From contig NZ_FBYC01000004.1 in NCBI RefSeq assembly GCF_001517585.1, forward strand, positions 2,065,501-2,129,500: 64,000 nucleotides of DNA, written 5' to 3'. This DNA is from Roseibaca calidilacus (lineage in GTDB: Bacteria; Pseudomonadota; Alphaproteobacteria; Rhodobacterales; Rhodobacteraceae). The notes below the pieces were generated by a model that saw nothing but the letters and a program-made list of their open reading frames with translations, had not been told where the DNA came from and searched no databases. The first letter of the stretch is position 1, and each line of letters begins with the position of its first letter. Positions 50,307 to 61,427 of this stretch are shown here, one piece after another. Position numbers and translations under genes: made by a program.

Positions 50307-50318
50307 AATATTTCTAAA
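50302..50318 (+). promoter_or_regulatory. Irr box (iron control element) before dps
   Basis: TTTAGAA-TAT-TTCTAAA is a perfect 17-base palindrome and an exact match to the ICE consensus bound by the haem-responsive regulator Irr in Rhizobiales and Rhodobacterales. It lies 108 bases before the dps ATG and overlaps the stop of the preceding gene. Irr usually represses iron storage genes when iron is low. Confidence 0.85.
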
Positions 50319-50426
50319 AACCTCTTGAATGCGTGCGCGGTTCCGCCTACCTTGTTGGAAGCGGGCCGCCAGCTATGCGCCAGCCAGTCCCGCGCCCAAT
50401 TCCAATTTATGACAGGAGGGTTGCGC

Positions 50427-50897
50427 ATGACCCAGACAGCCGCTCAATTGACCACATCCGCCCAAGAGGCGATTTGCGACGCGCTGACGCAAAGCGTGGC
50501 CGAAACCGCCGTAACAACCATGTTGGCACAGAATTTTCACTGGAATGTCAAAGGTATGGCTTTCGGCCCCCTGCATGACCTTTTCCAGAAAATCTACGAA
50601 GACCACTTTGAAGCGCAAGATGATCTGGCCGAGCGGGTCAAAATTCTGGGTGGCCATGCCGAAGGTCGCCTGTCAGAAATGCTGAAGCGCTCCAAGGTTG
50701 CAGAGCATGACGGGCACGCCTCTGCCGAGGATATGATCCGCATCTTGGCCGACGCACAGGAAACCCTGGCCTCTACCTTGGCAGGCACCGCTGCCGTTGC
50801 CGAAGAAAACGGCGATATGCTGACGCAGGATCTGGCCATTTCGCGCGGTCAGGTGCACGAAAAATTCGCTTGGCTGCTGCGCGCGCATCTGGGTTAA
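50427..50897 (+). CDS. dps: Dps, ferritin-like DNA-protection protein
   Basis: This 156-residue ferritin-like protein forms dodecamers that oxidise iron with peroxide and shield DNA. The ferroxidase ligands are all visible with canonical spacing: His38 and His50 (NFHWNVKG and PLHDLF), then Asp65 and Glu69 in FEAQDDLAERV. AGGAGGG stands 5 bases before the ATG. An Irr box lies upstream, suggesting repression under iron starvation. The convergent DUF1289 gene ends 1 base away. Confidence 0.94.
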   Translation: MTQTAAQLTTSAQEAICDALTQSVAETAVTTMLAQNFHWNVKGMAFGPLHDLFQKIYEDHFEAQDDLAERVKILGGHAEGRLSEMLKRSKVAEHDGHASAEDMIRILADAQETLASTLAGTAAVAEENGDMLTQDLAISRGQVHEKFAWLLRAHLG

Positions 50898-50898
50898 A

Positions 50899-51138
50899 TC
50901 AAACCAGCGCCTTGACACCCTTCTTGTCGCAGCGCTTGCGATAGGCGACAGGCCAGTGCGAATACTTGCCCAGATCGCTTTGTTGATGCACCAGCATGTC
51001 CAGAAAGGCATGCTGGTGTTTTTCTTTCTTCAACTTCTTGAACAGCGATTTCTGATCCTTGGTCATCGAACAGCCAATGCAATGGCCTTCGCGCTTGAAC
51101 TTGCACACACCGATACAGGGAGAGGGGATTTTGCTCAT
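50899..51138 (-). CDS. DUF1289 domain protein
   Basis: This 79-residue protein with a DUF1289 domain has four cysteines in SPCIGVCKFKREGHCIGCSMTKD that probably bind an Fe-S cluster or zinc. A lysine-rich tail follows. The family is widespread and uncharacterised. It follows hemP on the same strand after 40 bases, so the two may share a message and an iron-related signal. Confidence 0.88.
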   Translation of the reverse strand: MSKIPSPCIGVCKFKREGHCIGCSMTKDQKSLFKKLKKEKHQHAFLDMLVHQQSDLGKYSHWPVAYRKRCDKKGVKALV

Positions 51139-51178
51139 TTCAGGTCCGGGCTTGGCGTTGCGATAACGCGGGCTGGGG

Positions 51179-51340
51179 TTACTTGGTCAGGATCAATTTG
51201 CGACCGCGCGTGATGCGCAGGGTATAGATTTGCCCGTCCAGCAGGATTGTCGCGGTGCTGCCCTTCGCGGTCAGGTCTTCGGCCTGATGCACAGGCAAGG
51301 GTGCTTCAGTCCCTGCGGCAGATTTTTCATCGTTTACCAT
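51179..51340 (-). CDS. hemP: Hemin uptake protein HemP
   Basis: This 53-residue protein ends ILLDGQIYTLRITRGRKLILTK, the diagnostic HemP motif. In several proteobacteria HemP (also HmuP) activates expression of haem and siderophore receptor genes with iron-responsive regulators. No haem receptor or transporter is near. The frame continues upstream, but the ATG here fits family length. A promoter-like pair lies about 100 bases upstream. Confidence 0.85.
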   Translation of the reverse strand: MVNDEKSAAGTEAPLPVHQAEDLTAKGSTATILLDGQIYTLRITRGRKLILTK

Positions 51341-51441
51341 ACCGCACCATGGGCGGCAGGGATTTGCGTTTGGCTGGTCATGGTGGCACGGCTGACTGAT
51401 CTGAATGTGCGCCGGGCTATCTTGGTTGGCTAGGCAAGCTC

Positions 51442-51471
51442 TTATCTGACAAGTTCTGTCGGAATAGTCAA
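51442..51471 (-). promoter_or_regulatory. Candidate hemP promoter with embedded operator
   Basis: On the minus strand TTGACT (51471-51466) and AGATAA (51447-51442) are 18 bases apart. Between them is a near palindrome CCGACA-GAACT-TGTCAG (one mismatch) filling the spacer, an ideal place for a repressor. Strength is inferred only. Confidence 0.4.
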
Positions 51472-51473
51472 GC

Positions 51474-52490
51474 CTAGCCTTGGATGGGGTGGAAGGCCAG
51501 CAACAGCGCCATGGCCAAACCCAGCAGCACCAGCGTTTCGACCACGACAATCGCCATATGCCCCGGCCCAACCGCAGCAAGTGCTTTCAGCGAGGTTTTG
51601 ACGCCCAATGCCGCAATCGCGGTTACAAGGCAGACACGGGACAGGGTGTTGACCTGCTCGACCAAGATCACAGGTAATTCCACCACGCTGCCCAAACCAA
51701 CAAGCGCCAGAAACAGCACCATGAACCATGGCAAAAGCGCCACGCGCCCGGTGCCCTGCCCTGCCCCGCTGGCGCGCAGCACCAGCCCGATCACGATCAG
51801 CACCACAGGCAGCATGGCCACCCGAAACAGCTTGGTGATGGTCGCGGTTTCGCCTGCCGTATCGGACACCGTAAAGCCCGCGCCAACGACCTGCGCCACG
51901 TCATGGATGGTGGCCCCGATCAGGAAACCCTGTTCCACCTCGGTAAAGCCCAAGCCGCCGAACAGCAGTGGGTAAAGGACCATGGCGATGGTCGACAGCG
52001 CGGTCACGGCCATGACCGTAAACAGCGTATTGCGTTCGGTCTTGTCATTATGCGGGATGACGGCGGCAATGGCCAAAGCGGCAGAGGCCCCGCAAATCGC
52101 CACCGCCCCACCCGTCAGCAACGCAAAGCGCCATTGCCGCTTGAACAAAGGGGCCGCAATGAACCCGGTGGCAATGGTGGCCGCGATCAGCCCGACCAAA
52201 AGCGCCGCGCCGGACAGCCCGATCTGCGCCATATCGTCCAGCGCAATTCGGATCCCCAGCAACCCCACCCCCAGCCGCAACACGAATTTCGCGGCAAAAT
52301 CAACGCCCGGACCACAAGGGCCGTCCGTGTGCATGAAGTTGAACGCCATCCCCAGCAGCAGCGCGAACAGCATGACCGGCGCACCGTAATGCGCGCCAAG
52401 GAAACTGGCCGCCGCGGCGATGGTGGCGCTTAGCATCAGCCCCGGCAGAAGCGGCTTTGCACGGGCGGTCAGGTCGGTCAGCTTGGGCAT
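51474..52490 (-). CDS. suyZ: YeiH/SuyZ-family sulfate (sulfite) exporter
   Basis: This 338-residue multi-helix membrane protein of PF03601 (UPF0324, 'putative sulfate exporter') has about ten hydrophobic segments. Family blocks are GMAFNFM, LRLGVGLLGIRIAL, GGAVAICGASAALAIAAVIP, IGATIHDVAQVVGAG and GVKTSLKAL. In Paracoccus pantotrophus the homologue SuyZ adjoins suyAB and is proposed to export the sulfur anion released from sulfolactate. The same linkage is seen here, across a terminator. It could instead be a general YeiH; linkage to suyAB is the reason for the symbol. Confidence 0.75.
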   Translation of the reverse strand: MPKLTDLTARAKPLLPGLMLSATIAAAASFLGAHYGAPVMLFALLLGMAFNFMHTDGPCGPGVDFAAKFVLRLGVGLLGIRIALDDMAQIGLSGAALLVGLIAATIATGFIAAPLFKRQWRFALLTGGAVAICGASAALAIAAVIPHNDKTERNTLFTVMAVTALSTIAMVLYPLLFGGLGFTEVEQGFLIGATIHDVAQVVGAGFTVSDTAGETATITKLFRVAMLPVVLIVIGLVLRASGAGQGTGRVALLPWFMVLFLALVGLGSVVELPVILVEQVNTLSRVCLVTAIAALGVKTSLKALAAVGPGHMAIVVVETLVLLGLAMALLLAFHPIQG

Positions 52491-52505
52491 GGTGGTCTTT
52501 CGCAT

Positions 52506-52535
52506 AAAAAAGGGGCGCACGAATCTGCGCGCCCC
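52506..52535 (-). terminator. Rho-independent terminator after suyB
   Basis: On the minus strand GGGGCGC (52535-52529) and GCGCCCC (52518-52512) form a 7-base stem with a 10-base loop, followed by six T residues (52511-52506). It stands 19 bases after the suyB stop and 15 bases before the suyZ start, so suyZ expression depends on read-through or its own promoter. Confidence 0.85.
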
Positions 52536-52553
52536 CATTTGGTTTTGCCCCGA

Positions 52554-53735
52554 TCAGGCCGAGCGGTAAAGCTTGGTCATCGAGAATTCGCGGTGGCCCA
52601 GCGCCTCGGCGCAGGTCAGGCGGCCATTGGCGGTGCGCTTTATCATCTCGATCAGGCTGTCACCCGCCTGGTCGATGGTCATGTCGCGCCGCAACACACC
52701 GGTCACATCCACGTCAATATGTTCGGACATGGTGCGCAGGGTGCGCGGGTTGCCCGATATCTTGATAACCGGCACAATCGGGTTGCCAACCACGTTGCCC
52801 TGCCCCGTGGGGAAGGTGTGGATGACATAGCCCGCCGCCGCCATCAGCGTCACGCATTCCGCCGCGGCCGATGACGTGTCCATGAAATACAGCCCCGCGC
52901 CCTTGGCCGGTGCCTCTGCCGGTTCCAGCACGTCAATATAGGTGCTGGTGCGGCCAATTTTCTCAAGGTTGCCCAGCGCCTTTTCCTCAATAGTCGAAAG
53001 GCCGCCCAGAATATTGCCCTTGGTCGGCTGGCTGTCGGACAGATCAGAGGTCTTGAACTGTTCGATCACGTCATCGGTATAGGCCTGCCATGTTTTCATG
53101 AACTTGGCCGCCGCTTCCGGATTCGCTGCGCGCTTCTCGCAGATATGTTCCGCCCCGGTGATTTCCGAGGTTTCGCCGAACACGCCATACAACCCATGCG
53201 GCAGCAGCTTGTCATACATGTTGCCAACCGTGGGGCAGGAGGACAGGCCGGTGGTGGTGTCGGATTCGCCGCATTTGGTGGACACCCACAGATCGGTCAC
53301 GGGGCAGTCTTCTTTCTGAAGCTCTGTCGCCCATTGAACGTATTCCTTGGCCTTCCAGCTTGCCCGGCGGATGGTCTCGAAATCGCCGTTCTGTTCAATC
53401 CAGAACCCTTCGACCGGCTTGCCGGTCTTGGCAATGCCATCAACGATGATCTTGGTCCATTCCGGTTCAATCCCGATGACGACCACAGCCGCCACATTGG
53501 GGTTGGCCCCGGTGCCGATGATGGTGCGGAAATGCAGGTCCAGATCCTCTCCGAACTGCAAGCGCCCATAAGCGTGCGGAATGGCCATGGTGCCCTTGAC
53601 GTTATTGGCCACAGCTTCACAGGCCGCGTTGGAAATGTCATCCACCGGCAGGATCAGGACGTGGTTGCGCACACCCACACGGCCGTTTTCACGGCGCCAT
53701 GCCTTGACCGTATCTTGAGAAAAATCGAATGCCAT
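52554..53735 (-). CDS. suyB: (2R)-3-sulfolactate sulfo-lyase, beta subunit (UxaA-family large subunit)
   Basis: This 393-residue protein is the large part of the altronate dehydratase (UxaA) family, here split from the small SAF subunit as in SuyAB. Motifs include [86 protein letters not shown] and [21 protein letters not shown]. With SuyA it cleaves sulfolactate to pyruvate and sulfite. The split organisation, the adjacent suyZ and hpsN homologues, and the sequence of the partner favour SuyB over altronate or galactarate dehydratase. Confidence 0.82.
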   Translation of the reverse strand: MAFDFSQDTVKAWRRENGRVGVRNHVLILPVDDISNAACEAVANNVKGTMAIPHAYGRLQFGEDLDLHFRTIIGTGANPNVAAVVVIGIEPEWTKIIVDGIAKTGKPVEGFWIEQNGDFETIRRASWKAKEYVQWATELQKEDCPVTDLWVSTKCGESDTTTGLSSCPTVGNMYDKLLPHGLYGVFGETSEITGAEHICEKRAANPEAAAKFMKTWQAYTDDVIEQFKTSDLSDSQPTKGNILGGLSTIEEKALGNLEKIGRTSTYIDVLEPAEAPAKGAGLYFMDTSSAAAECVTLMAAAGYVIHTFPTGQGNVVGNPIVPVIKISGNPRTLRTMSEHIDVDVTGVLRRDMTIDQAGDSLIEMIKRTANGRLTCAEALGHREFSMTKLYRSA

Positions 53736-53747
53736 GGTCGGTCCCCC

Positions 53748-54044
53748 TTACCAGCGCTTGGTTTTCATGTTGTGGGTGTGGACATGGCCGCCAATCTCGG
53801 CGCTGCCCACCATGCGGCCAATATCTTCACCGTATTTGATAACGGTGTCGCCCTCGGCCAGATCCTTCAGCGCAACCTTGTGACCGATGGGAATATCGGC
53901 CTTGGCGGTCAGGCGGAAATCAGAGTTATCCTCGGTGCAGACGCATAGCATGTCGGTGCCGGCGGTCAGCCCCTCGACCACGACAACGCCGACATTGTCG
54001 ACCTTGTCATGGACAAGCAATTGGGGGTGGGTGTTTGCGGTCAT
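53748..54044 (-). CDS. suyA: (2R)-3-sulfolactate sulfo-lyase, alpha subunit (SAF domain)
   Basis: This 98-residue SAF-domain protein is homologous to the N-terminal part of altronate dehydratase. The body reads DNVGVVVVEGLTAGTDMLCV, NSDFRLTAKADIPIGHKVAL, GDTVIKYGEDIGRMVG and the C-terminal GGHVHTHNMKTKRW. That tail is very close to what I recall of Paracoccus SuyA. It works with SuyB, whose start is 12 bases downstream. The comC-like gene ends upstream, so order is comC-suyA-suyB. Confidence 0.82.
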   Translation of the reverse strand: MTANTHPQLLVHDKVDNVGVVVVEGLTAGTDMLCVCTEDNSDFRLTAKADIPIGHKVALKDLAEGDTVIKYGEDIGRMVGSAEIGGHVHTHNMKTKRW

Positions 54045-54071
54045 GTCCTCTCTCCCTTTTAGATGAGGTGT

Positions 54072-55100
54072 CTAGCCACGGGCGAGGCCCGTGAGCGTGT
54101 CGTAAAGCTGTTGCGAAATCTCGATCTGCGCGGCGCGGGCGGCGCGGTCCGCCATGCGGCGGGCACCGGGCAGGCGCGCGCTGTCCTGTGCCTCTATCGC
54201 GGTGAACATGGCTTCGGCCCGGTCCGTGAAACCGGGGCCAAAGCGCGCAGGGTCCAGCACCAGCATGAAATGCGCAAGATTCGGGGCTGGCCCTTTGTCA
54301 TCGAAGAGCGAGCTGGCCTGATAGGCGAAATGCGCACCCGCAAGCCCTGCGGTCAGCAATTCCACCATCAGCGCGAGCGCCGCGCCCTTGGCCCCACCCG
54401 ACGGCACCATCGTGCCCGCCATAGCGGCATCGGCATCTGTGGTCGGGTTGCCATCCACATCCAGCGCCCAGCCTTCGGGAATGGGTTGGCCCGCCTTTTG
54501 CGCCAGCATCACCTTGCCGCGCGCGACATGGCTTAGCGACAGGTCAATCAGCAGCGGATCGCCCTGCGCGCGGGGCGCGGCAAAGGCGATGGGATTCGTG
54601 CCATAAAGCGGTTTGTTGCCGCCCCAAGGGGCCATGGCAGCGGGTGCATTGGCGAAGGCCAGCGCGATCAACCCTTCGCGGGCGAAAGGTTCCACCGCCT
54701 GCCCGGCCACCCCGAAATGGTGCGACCGCGTCACGCTGACCACGGCCACGCCCAACTCGCGCACCACATCGCGCGCGGCCAGGGCAGCAGCGTCGATCGC
54801 GGCAAAGGCCAGCCCGAACCCTGCATCCACCCGGATGACCGCGCCGTCGCGTGTGACGGTCGGGGCCGCATCCGCCACCACCTTCCCCGTCACCATTTGC
54901 GCAGCATAAAACGGCGCGCGGGCCAACCCATGCGAGGGCAACCCCTCTTGCTCTGCCATGACCAGGGCGCGCGCTGCGTGCTCGGCCAGAGGCGCGGGCA
55001 TTCCTGCTTTGCCGAACACGTCAACCACCAACTGGCGCGCATCTACAAGGCTGATCGTGGTGGTTGCCATGGAGGATCGGTCCGATTCTGGTGCTGTCAT
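54072..55100 (-). CDS. comC: Ldh-family (malate/lactate/sulfolactate) dehydrogenase, ComC-like
   Basis: This 342-residue NAD(P)-dependent 2-hydroxyacid dehydrogenase is of the type 2 malate/L-lactate family. The start region VDARQLVVDVFGKAGMPAPLAEHAARALV and SRSHHFGVAGQAVEPFAREGLIALAFANAP are typical, as are GTNPIAFAAP and MVPSGGAKGAALALMVELLTAGLAGA. Archaeal ComC and Chromohalobacter ComC oxidise (R)-sulfolactate to sulfopyruvate. Here it precedes suyAB on the same strand. Substrate is inferred from context only, and no SlcC partner is visible. Two starts are possible; the upstream ATG with GAGAGA ahead is used. Confidence 0.7.
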   Translation of the reverse strand: MTAPESDRSSMATTTISLVDARQLVVDVFGKAGMPAPLAEHAARALVMAEQEGLPSHGLARAPFYAAQMVTGKVVADAAPTVTRDGAVIRVDAGFGLAFAAIDAAALAARDVVRELGVAVVSVTRSHHFGVAGQAVEPFAREGLIALAFANAPAAMAPWGGNKPLYGTNPIAFAAPRAQGDPLLIDLSLSHVARGKVMLAQKAGQPIPEGWALDVDGNPTTDADAAMAGTMVPSGGAKGAALALMVELLTAGLAGAHFAYQASSLFDDKGPAPNLAHFMLVLDPARFGPGFTDRAEAMFTAIEAQDSARLPGARRMADRAARAAQIEISQQLYDTLTGLARG

Positions 55101-55118
55101 TCTCTCGCTTCACTTCTA

Positions 55119-55130
55119 TATAGTTTATAT
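55119..55130 (+). promoter_or_regulatory. Shared operator-like word, copy 1 (gntR-comC divergent region)
   Basis: TATAGTTTATAT lies inside ATATA-GTT-TATAT, a 5-base inverted repeat, between the comC-like gene (minus) and gntR (plus). An identical 12-mer occurs at 62891-62902. It is an AT-rich word in a GC-rich genome and stands 19 bases from the comC start codon. Confidence 0.65.
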
Positions 55131-55222
55131 GATAAAGTAAGGTCAATGCCCTTACCGCTTTCCCGTTGGGTTTTCCGATTTTTACGGGTAAATACATGAA
55201 ATCGTTTTATTCGGAGGTGTCC

Positions 55223-55942
55223 ATGTCCCTGCGCCCAGTATCCCAGCCGCTTCACCAGCAGTTGCGCGATCTTATGCTGGCACGCATCGAATCCGGCGAA
55301 TGGTCGCCGGGCACTTTTCTGCCGTCCGAAACACGGCTGGCAGAGGAATACGGCGTCGCGGTTGGCACCCTGCGCAAGGCGCTCTTGGACATGGCTGCCG
55401 AAGGGCTGGTGCAACGCAGGCAGGGCAAAGGCACGGTTGTGTCCAGCCACGACAGCGACGCAGTGCTGTTTCGCTTCTTCAACCTGCGCCGCGTCGATGG
55501 CACCACCTTTCACCCCGAAAGCCGGGTGCTGGACCGCGCGCGCCGCACGGCCACCCCAGAGGAAGCCGCCGCTCTGGGTCTGGCCACGGGGGCCGACATC
55601 CTCTGCATCACCCGCGTGCGCGATGGCGACGGGGTGCCGCTGATTTATGAACAGATCGTGCTGGATGCCGCGCGCTTCGGCAGCTTGCTGGCAACGCCCG
55701 ACCCTCTGCCAAACACGTTGTATCAGCTATACCAGACCGAATTCGGCGCAAGCGTGTTTCGCGCCTTGGAACAGGTCACGGCTTGTGCGGTAGATGCCGA
55801 TTGCGCGCGTGAATTGGGGCTGGCGGCAGGCACCCCCATTCTGCGCGTGCACCGGGTTGCGGTAGATTATAACGGTGCACCGCTGGAATTGCGTGTGTCC
55901 TACATCAACACCGGCGCTGTGCATTACCATGCCGAAGTCTGA
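55223..55942 (+). CDS. GntR-family transcriptional regulator (HutC/UTRA type)
   Basis: This 239-residue regulator has an N-terminal winged helix ([42 protein letters not shown], about residues 8-70) and a C-terminal UTRA ligand domain ([26 protein letters not shown] and [24 protein letters not shown]). GGAGGTG ahead of MSLRP sets the start. It is divergent from comC-suyAB and very likely senses a sulfonate intermediate such as sulfolactate. Operators of this family are often TATA-containing palindromes, consistent with the word at 55119. Its end overlaps the next gene by 14 bases. Confidence 0.88.
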   Translation: MSLRPVSQPLHQQLRDLMLARIESGEWSPGTFLPSETRLAEEYGVAVGTLRKALLDMAAEGLVQRRQGKGTVVSSHDSDAVLFRFFNLRRVDGTTFHPESRVLDRARRTATPEEAAALGLATGADILCITRVRDGDGVPLIYEQIVLDAARFGSLLATPDPLPNTLYQLYQTEFGASVFRALEQVTACAVDADCARELGLAAGTPILRVHRVAVDYNGAPLELRVSYINTGAVHYHAEV

Positions 55943-56393
55943 TCCGATCATCTATGTCGATGCAGACGCCTGCCCGGTCAAATCAGAGGTCGAGCGCGTC
56001 GGCACAAGGCACCGGGCGCGCATGGTGATCGTCTCGAACGGCGGGATACGCCCGTCGCAAAACCCGCTGGTGGACACTGTGATCGTCAGCGCAGGTGCCG
56101 ATGAGGCCGACAAATGGATCGCGGATCGCGCCGGGCCGGGGGACATCGTGGTCACGTCCGACATTCCGCTGGCCGCCAAATGCGTGGCGGCGGGCGCGCA
56201 GGTTTTGCGCCATGACGGGTCGGAATTGTCAGAAGCCAATATCGGCAGCGTGTTGGCCACGCGCGACCTGATGGCTGATGTGCGCGCCGCCGACCCGTTC
56301 CACCAAGGGCGCGGGCGCAGCTTTTCCAAGGCCGACCGCGCGCGGTTTCTGGACGGTCTGGAGCGGGCCATGCAACGGGCCAAACGTGCCTGA
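55929..56393 (+). CDS. YaiI/YqxD family protein (DUF188)
   Basis: This 154-residue NYN-like protein of the UPF0178/DUF188 family has the opening [19 protein letters not shown], with acidic residues like PIN/NYN nucleases. [20 protein letters not shown] and [17 protein letters not shown] complete the family pattern. The function is unproven; a nuclease role is suggested by fold. It overlaps the end of gntR by 14 bases. This is likely a chance compact pairing, since no sulfonate role is known. Confidence 0.88.
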   Translation: MPKSDPIIYVDADACPVKSEVERVGTRHRARMVIVSNGGIRPSQNPLVDTVIVSAGADEADKWIADRAGPGDIVVTSDIPLAAKCVAAGAQVLRHDGSELSEANIGSVLATRDLMADVRAADPFHQGRGRSFSKADRARFLDGLERAMQRAKRA

Positions 56394-56399
56394 GCCACC

Positions 56400-57389
56400 T
56401 CAGACAACTTGCAATACGATCTTGGCCGCATTCACGCGGCCTGCGTCCAGATCGGCAAAGGCTTGCGCGCCCTCATCCAGCGCGCGAGTTTCGACCCAGC
56501 CCAACGCGCCCAAGGCCCCTGCCCCAAGGGCTGCCAAGGCATCGGCAAAGTCTTGCGGCGTGTAGCAATAAGACCCTGTCACGCAGATCTCCTGTAGCGT
56601 GATGCGGCGAATGTCATAGCCCTCTTGCCCCGGCAGCAGGCCCACATGCACGATCACCCCGCCGGGCCGTACTAGGCGCGATGCATCGGCGCGGGTGGCC
56701 GCAGCGCCCACCGCGTCAATCACCAGATCGAAGGCATCTGCGCCGGGGTCATGGCTGGTGGGGTCGAACGTCTTGATCCCCGCTTCCGGCGCAAGGGTCG
56801 CGCGGCGGCCTGCATGGGGTTCGGCCACATGAATGCTGGCCGCACCCATATGCCGCGCAACCAAAGCCGCGGCCACGCCAATTGCACCCGCGCCTTGCAC
56901 CAGCACGCGCGGCTCCGTTTGCCCCAGCCGTTCCAACCCGATCCGCATGGCGTGCCACGACACGGCGACGGGTTCGGCCAGCGCAGCGTCACGCATCGAC
57001 AGGCCATCGGGAATGGGCAGCAGGTTGCGTTCGGGGATGGTGACATAATCCGCGAAAGCGCCGGGGCGCGGCGGCATGGAGATGATCGCGCGGCTGGGCG
57101 ACAGATGCGGGCGGCCCGCTTTCACCGCCGGGCAATCGGGGTCCACCACCAGCGGGTTTATCGCCACCGCCTGCCCCTTGCGGGGGCCGTCTGCGACGAT
57201 CCCTGCCGCCTCATGCCCCAGCACCAAGGGCGCGGGGCGGCGGTCGTCATGCCCGTGATACGCGTGCATGTCGGACCCGCAAATGCCCACGGCATGAACC
57301 GCGACCAGAACCTCGCCCGCCGCAGGCACCGGCGCGGGCAGGTCGGTCAATTCCATCTGGTTCGGCCCGGTATAGAGTAACGCGCGCAT
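56400..57389 (-). CDS. Zinc-dependent alcohol dehydrogenase (HpsP-like position)
   Basis: This 329-residue medium-chain dehydrogenase has catalytic zinc ligands Cys37 (GICGSDMHAYHGH) and His59-Glu60 (GHEAAGIV), and the Rossmann motif VLVQGAGAIGVAAALVARHMG. The structural-zinc loop that normally has four cysteines at spacing C-x2-C-x2-C-x7-C reads D83, C86, V89, S97, so that site is lost. It is the last gene of the TRAP-hpsN operon, next to an SDR. In Cupriavidus and Roseovarius such a pair (HpsO, HpsP) interconverts DHPS enantiomers; this role is by context. Confidence 0.8.
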   Translation of the reverse strand: MRALLYTGPNQMELTDLPAPVPAAGEVLVAVHAVGICGSDMHAYHGHDDRRPAPLVLGHEAAGIVADGPRKGQAVAINPLVVDPDCPAVKAGRPHLSPSRAIISMPPRPGAFADYVTIPERNLLPIPDGLSMRDAALAEPVAVSWHAMRIGLERLGQTEPRVLVQGAGAIGVAAALVARHMGAASIHVAEPHAGRRATLAPEAGIKTFDPTSHDPGADAFDLVIDAVGAAATRADASRLVRPGGVIVHVGLLPGQEGYDIRRITLQEICVTGSYCYTPQDFADALAALGAGALGALGWVETRALDEGAQAFADLDAGRVNAAKIVLQVV

Positions 57390-57398
57390 GGTCTGTCC

Positions 57399-58153
57399 TT
57401 ATTTCGCAGTAAAGCCGCCATCGACGAAAAGCGTCTGCCCGGTAATGTATCCCGACGCGTCCGAGCATAGGAACACAGTCGCCCCGTGCAGGTCTTCCAG
57501 CGTGCCATTGCGCCCGATCGCCGTGCGCGCGGCATTTGCGGCAGCCAGATCCGGGTTGCCAAAGACAGGTGCTGTCAGCGGTGTGGGGAAAAACCCCGGC
57601 GCGATCGCGTTGCAGGTGATGCCTTGGCCCGAGAATTCCTCTGCCATGGCGCGGGTCAGTTGCACAACGCCCCCTTTGGCCGCCCCATAGGGCGCGGAAT
57701 TGGCGAAGGCACGCACCGATTGCAGGGACGCGATGTTCAGCACCCGCCCCCAACCGCGCGCAGCCATACCCGGCGCCAAATGCTGCACCAGCAAGAACGG
57801 CGCGCGCAGGTGCAGCGCCATGTGCAAATCGAACGCCTCTGCCGTGACCTGCGCGTAAGGTTCGCGCAGGTTGACCCCGGCGGCATTCACCAGAATGTCC
57901 ACCTCGCCCGCCGCGTCGGCCAGCCCCGCCAGCGCGGCAGGGTCGGCCAGATCGGTTGGGTGGGCGCTGGCCGCGATACCGTCAGCGGCCAGTTCCGCCA
58001 CCGCCGCATCCAGCTTATCGGGCGCGCGGGCAGCAAGGACGACCGATGCCCCGGCCAACCCCAATGCGCGCGCCATAGCCAGACCGATGCCGGAATTTCC
58101 GCCCGTCACCAACGCGCGCCGACCACTCAGGTCGAACAAATGCGCCAGACGCA

Positions 58154-58154
<1 letters not shown>
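57399..58154 (-). CDS. SDR-family oxidoreductase (HpsO-like position)
   Basis: This 251-residue classical short-chain dehydrogenase has the cofactor motif TGGNSGIG (17-24) and NNAG-like NAAG at 90-93. The catalytic triad is Ser143, Tyr156 and Lys160 (YGAAKGGV). It overlaps the hpsN start region by one base and precedes the zinc alcohol dehydrogenase by 10 bases. It probably oxidises the secondary hydroxyl of DHPS (HpsO role), though gluconate 5-dehydrogenase-like enzymes look similar. Confidence 0.82.
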
Positions 58155-60834
<2,680 letters not shown>

Positions 60835-60844
60835 AGCGGCCCCC

Positions 60845-61351
60845 TCAGTCGAACAGTTTTTCGCCGGTGAATGGCGGCTCATCGCGGCGCAGCGTGCCGA
60901 TGTCGCGCCAGATGGATTGCAGCAATCGCGCCGTGACCATGCTGAAGCCTATCGGTACCGCCAGCAGGAAATAGACCTTCGACACGCGCAGCCCGTCAGT
61001 AACGGACCCAAACCGCATAGAGGTGTCGACCGCGTGCCACGACCAGATGACGACGGCCACCGCCACCGCCAGCATGATCAGGTCGCCCAACAGATACAGC
61101 AGCGTCTGCGCGCGGTGCGGCAGCGCGTGAAAAATCACGTCAATGCGGATATGTGCGCGGTCCTTGATCGCTGCCGAAGCCCCGATCCAGACAAGGTAGA
61201 TAAAGGAATACCGCACCAGTTCTTCGCCCCAGATAGACGAATAGGACAGAACTTCGCGGCGGATCACCTCGACCACCATGGTGGTGACAAGCAGGATGTA
61301 GAAGAAAAGCAATGCCCAGCGTTCAGCATTGCGGTCCAATGCGCGCAGCAT
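60845..61351 (-). CDS. TRAP transporter small permease (DctQ type, HpsL-like)
   Basis: This 168-residue protein has four membrane helices and the family block EELVRYSFIYLVWIGASAAIKDRAHIRIDV at about residues 43-72. It pairs with DctM. AAGGGA lies before the ATG, and the gap from dctP contains a 10-base hairpin. Confidence 0.9.
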   Translation of the reverse strand: MLRALDRNAERWALLFFYILLVTTMVVEVIRREVLSYSSIWGEELVRYSFIYLVWIGASAAIKDRAHIRIDVIFHALPHRAQTLLYLLGDLIMLAVAVAVVIWSWHAVDTSMRFGSVTDGLRVSKVYFLLAVPIGFSMVTARLLQSIWRDIGTLRRDEPPFTGEKLFD

Positions 61352-61392
61352 GGCCGGTCCCTTTCGGTCGGTATCTGGTCAGATAAGGCGCA

Positions 61393-61416
61393 CCGCCGGG
61401 CCAGATGGCCCGGCGG
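61393..61416 (-). promoter_or_regulatory. Strong hairpin between dctP and dctQ
   Basis: CCGCCGGGCC-AGAT-GGCCCGGCGG is a perfect 10-base stem with a tetraloop in the dctP-dctQ spacer, 12 bases after the dctP stop. It lacks a T-tract. It stands where the dppA-dppB hairpin stands, after a binding protein gene. Confidence 0.72.
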
Positions 61417-61427
61417 GCAACAGGCCT

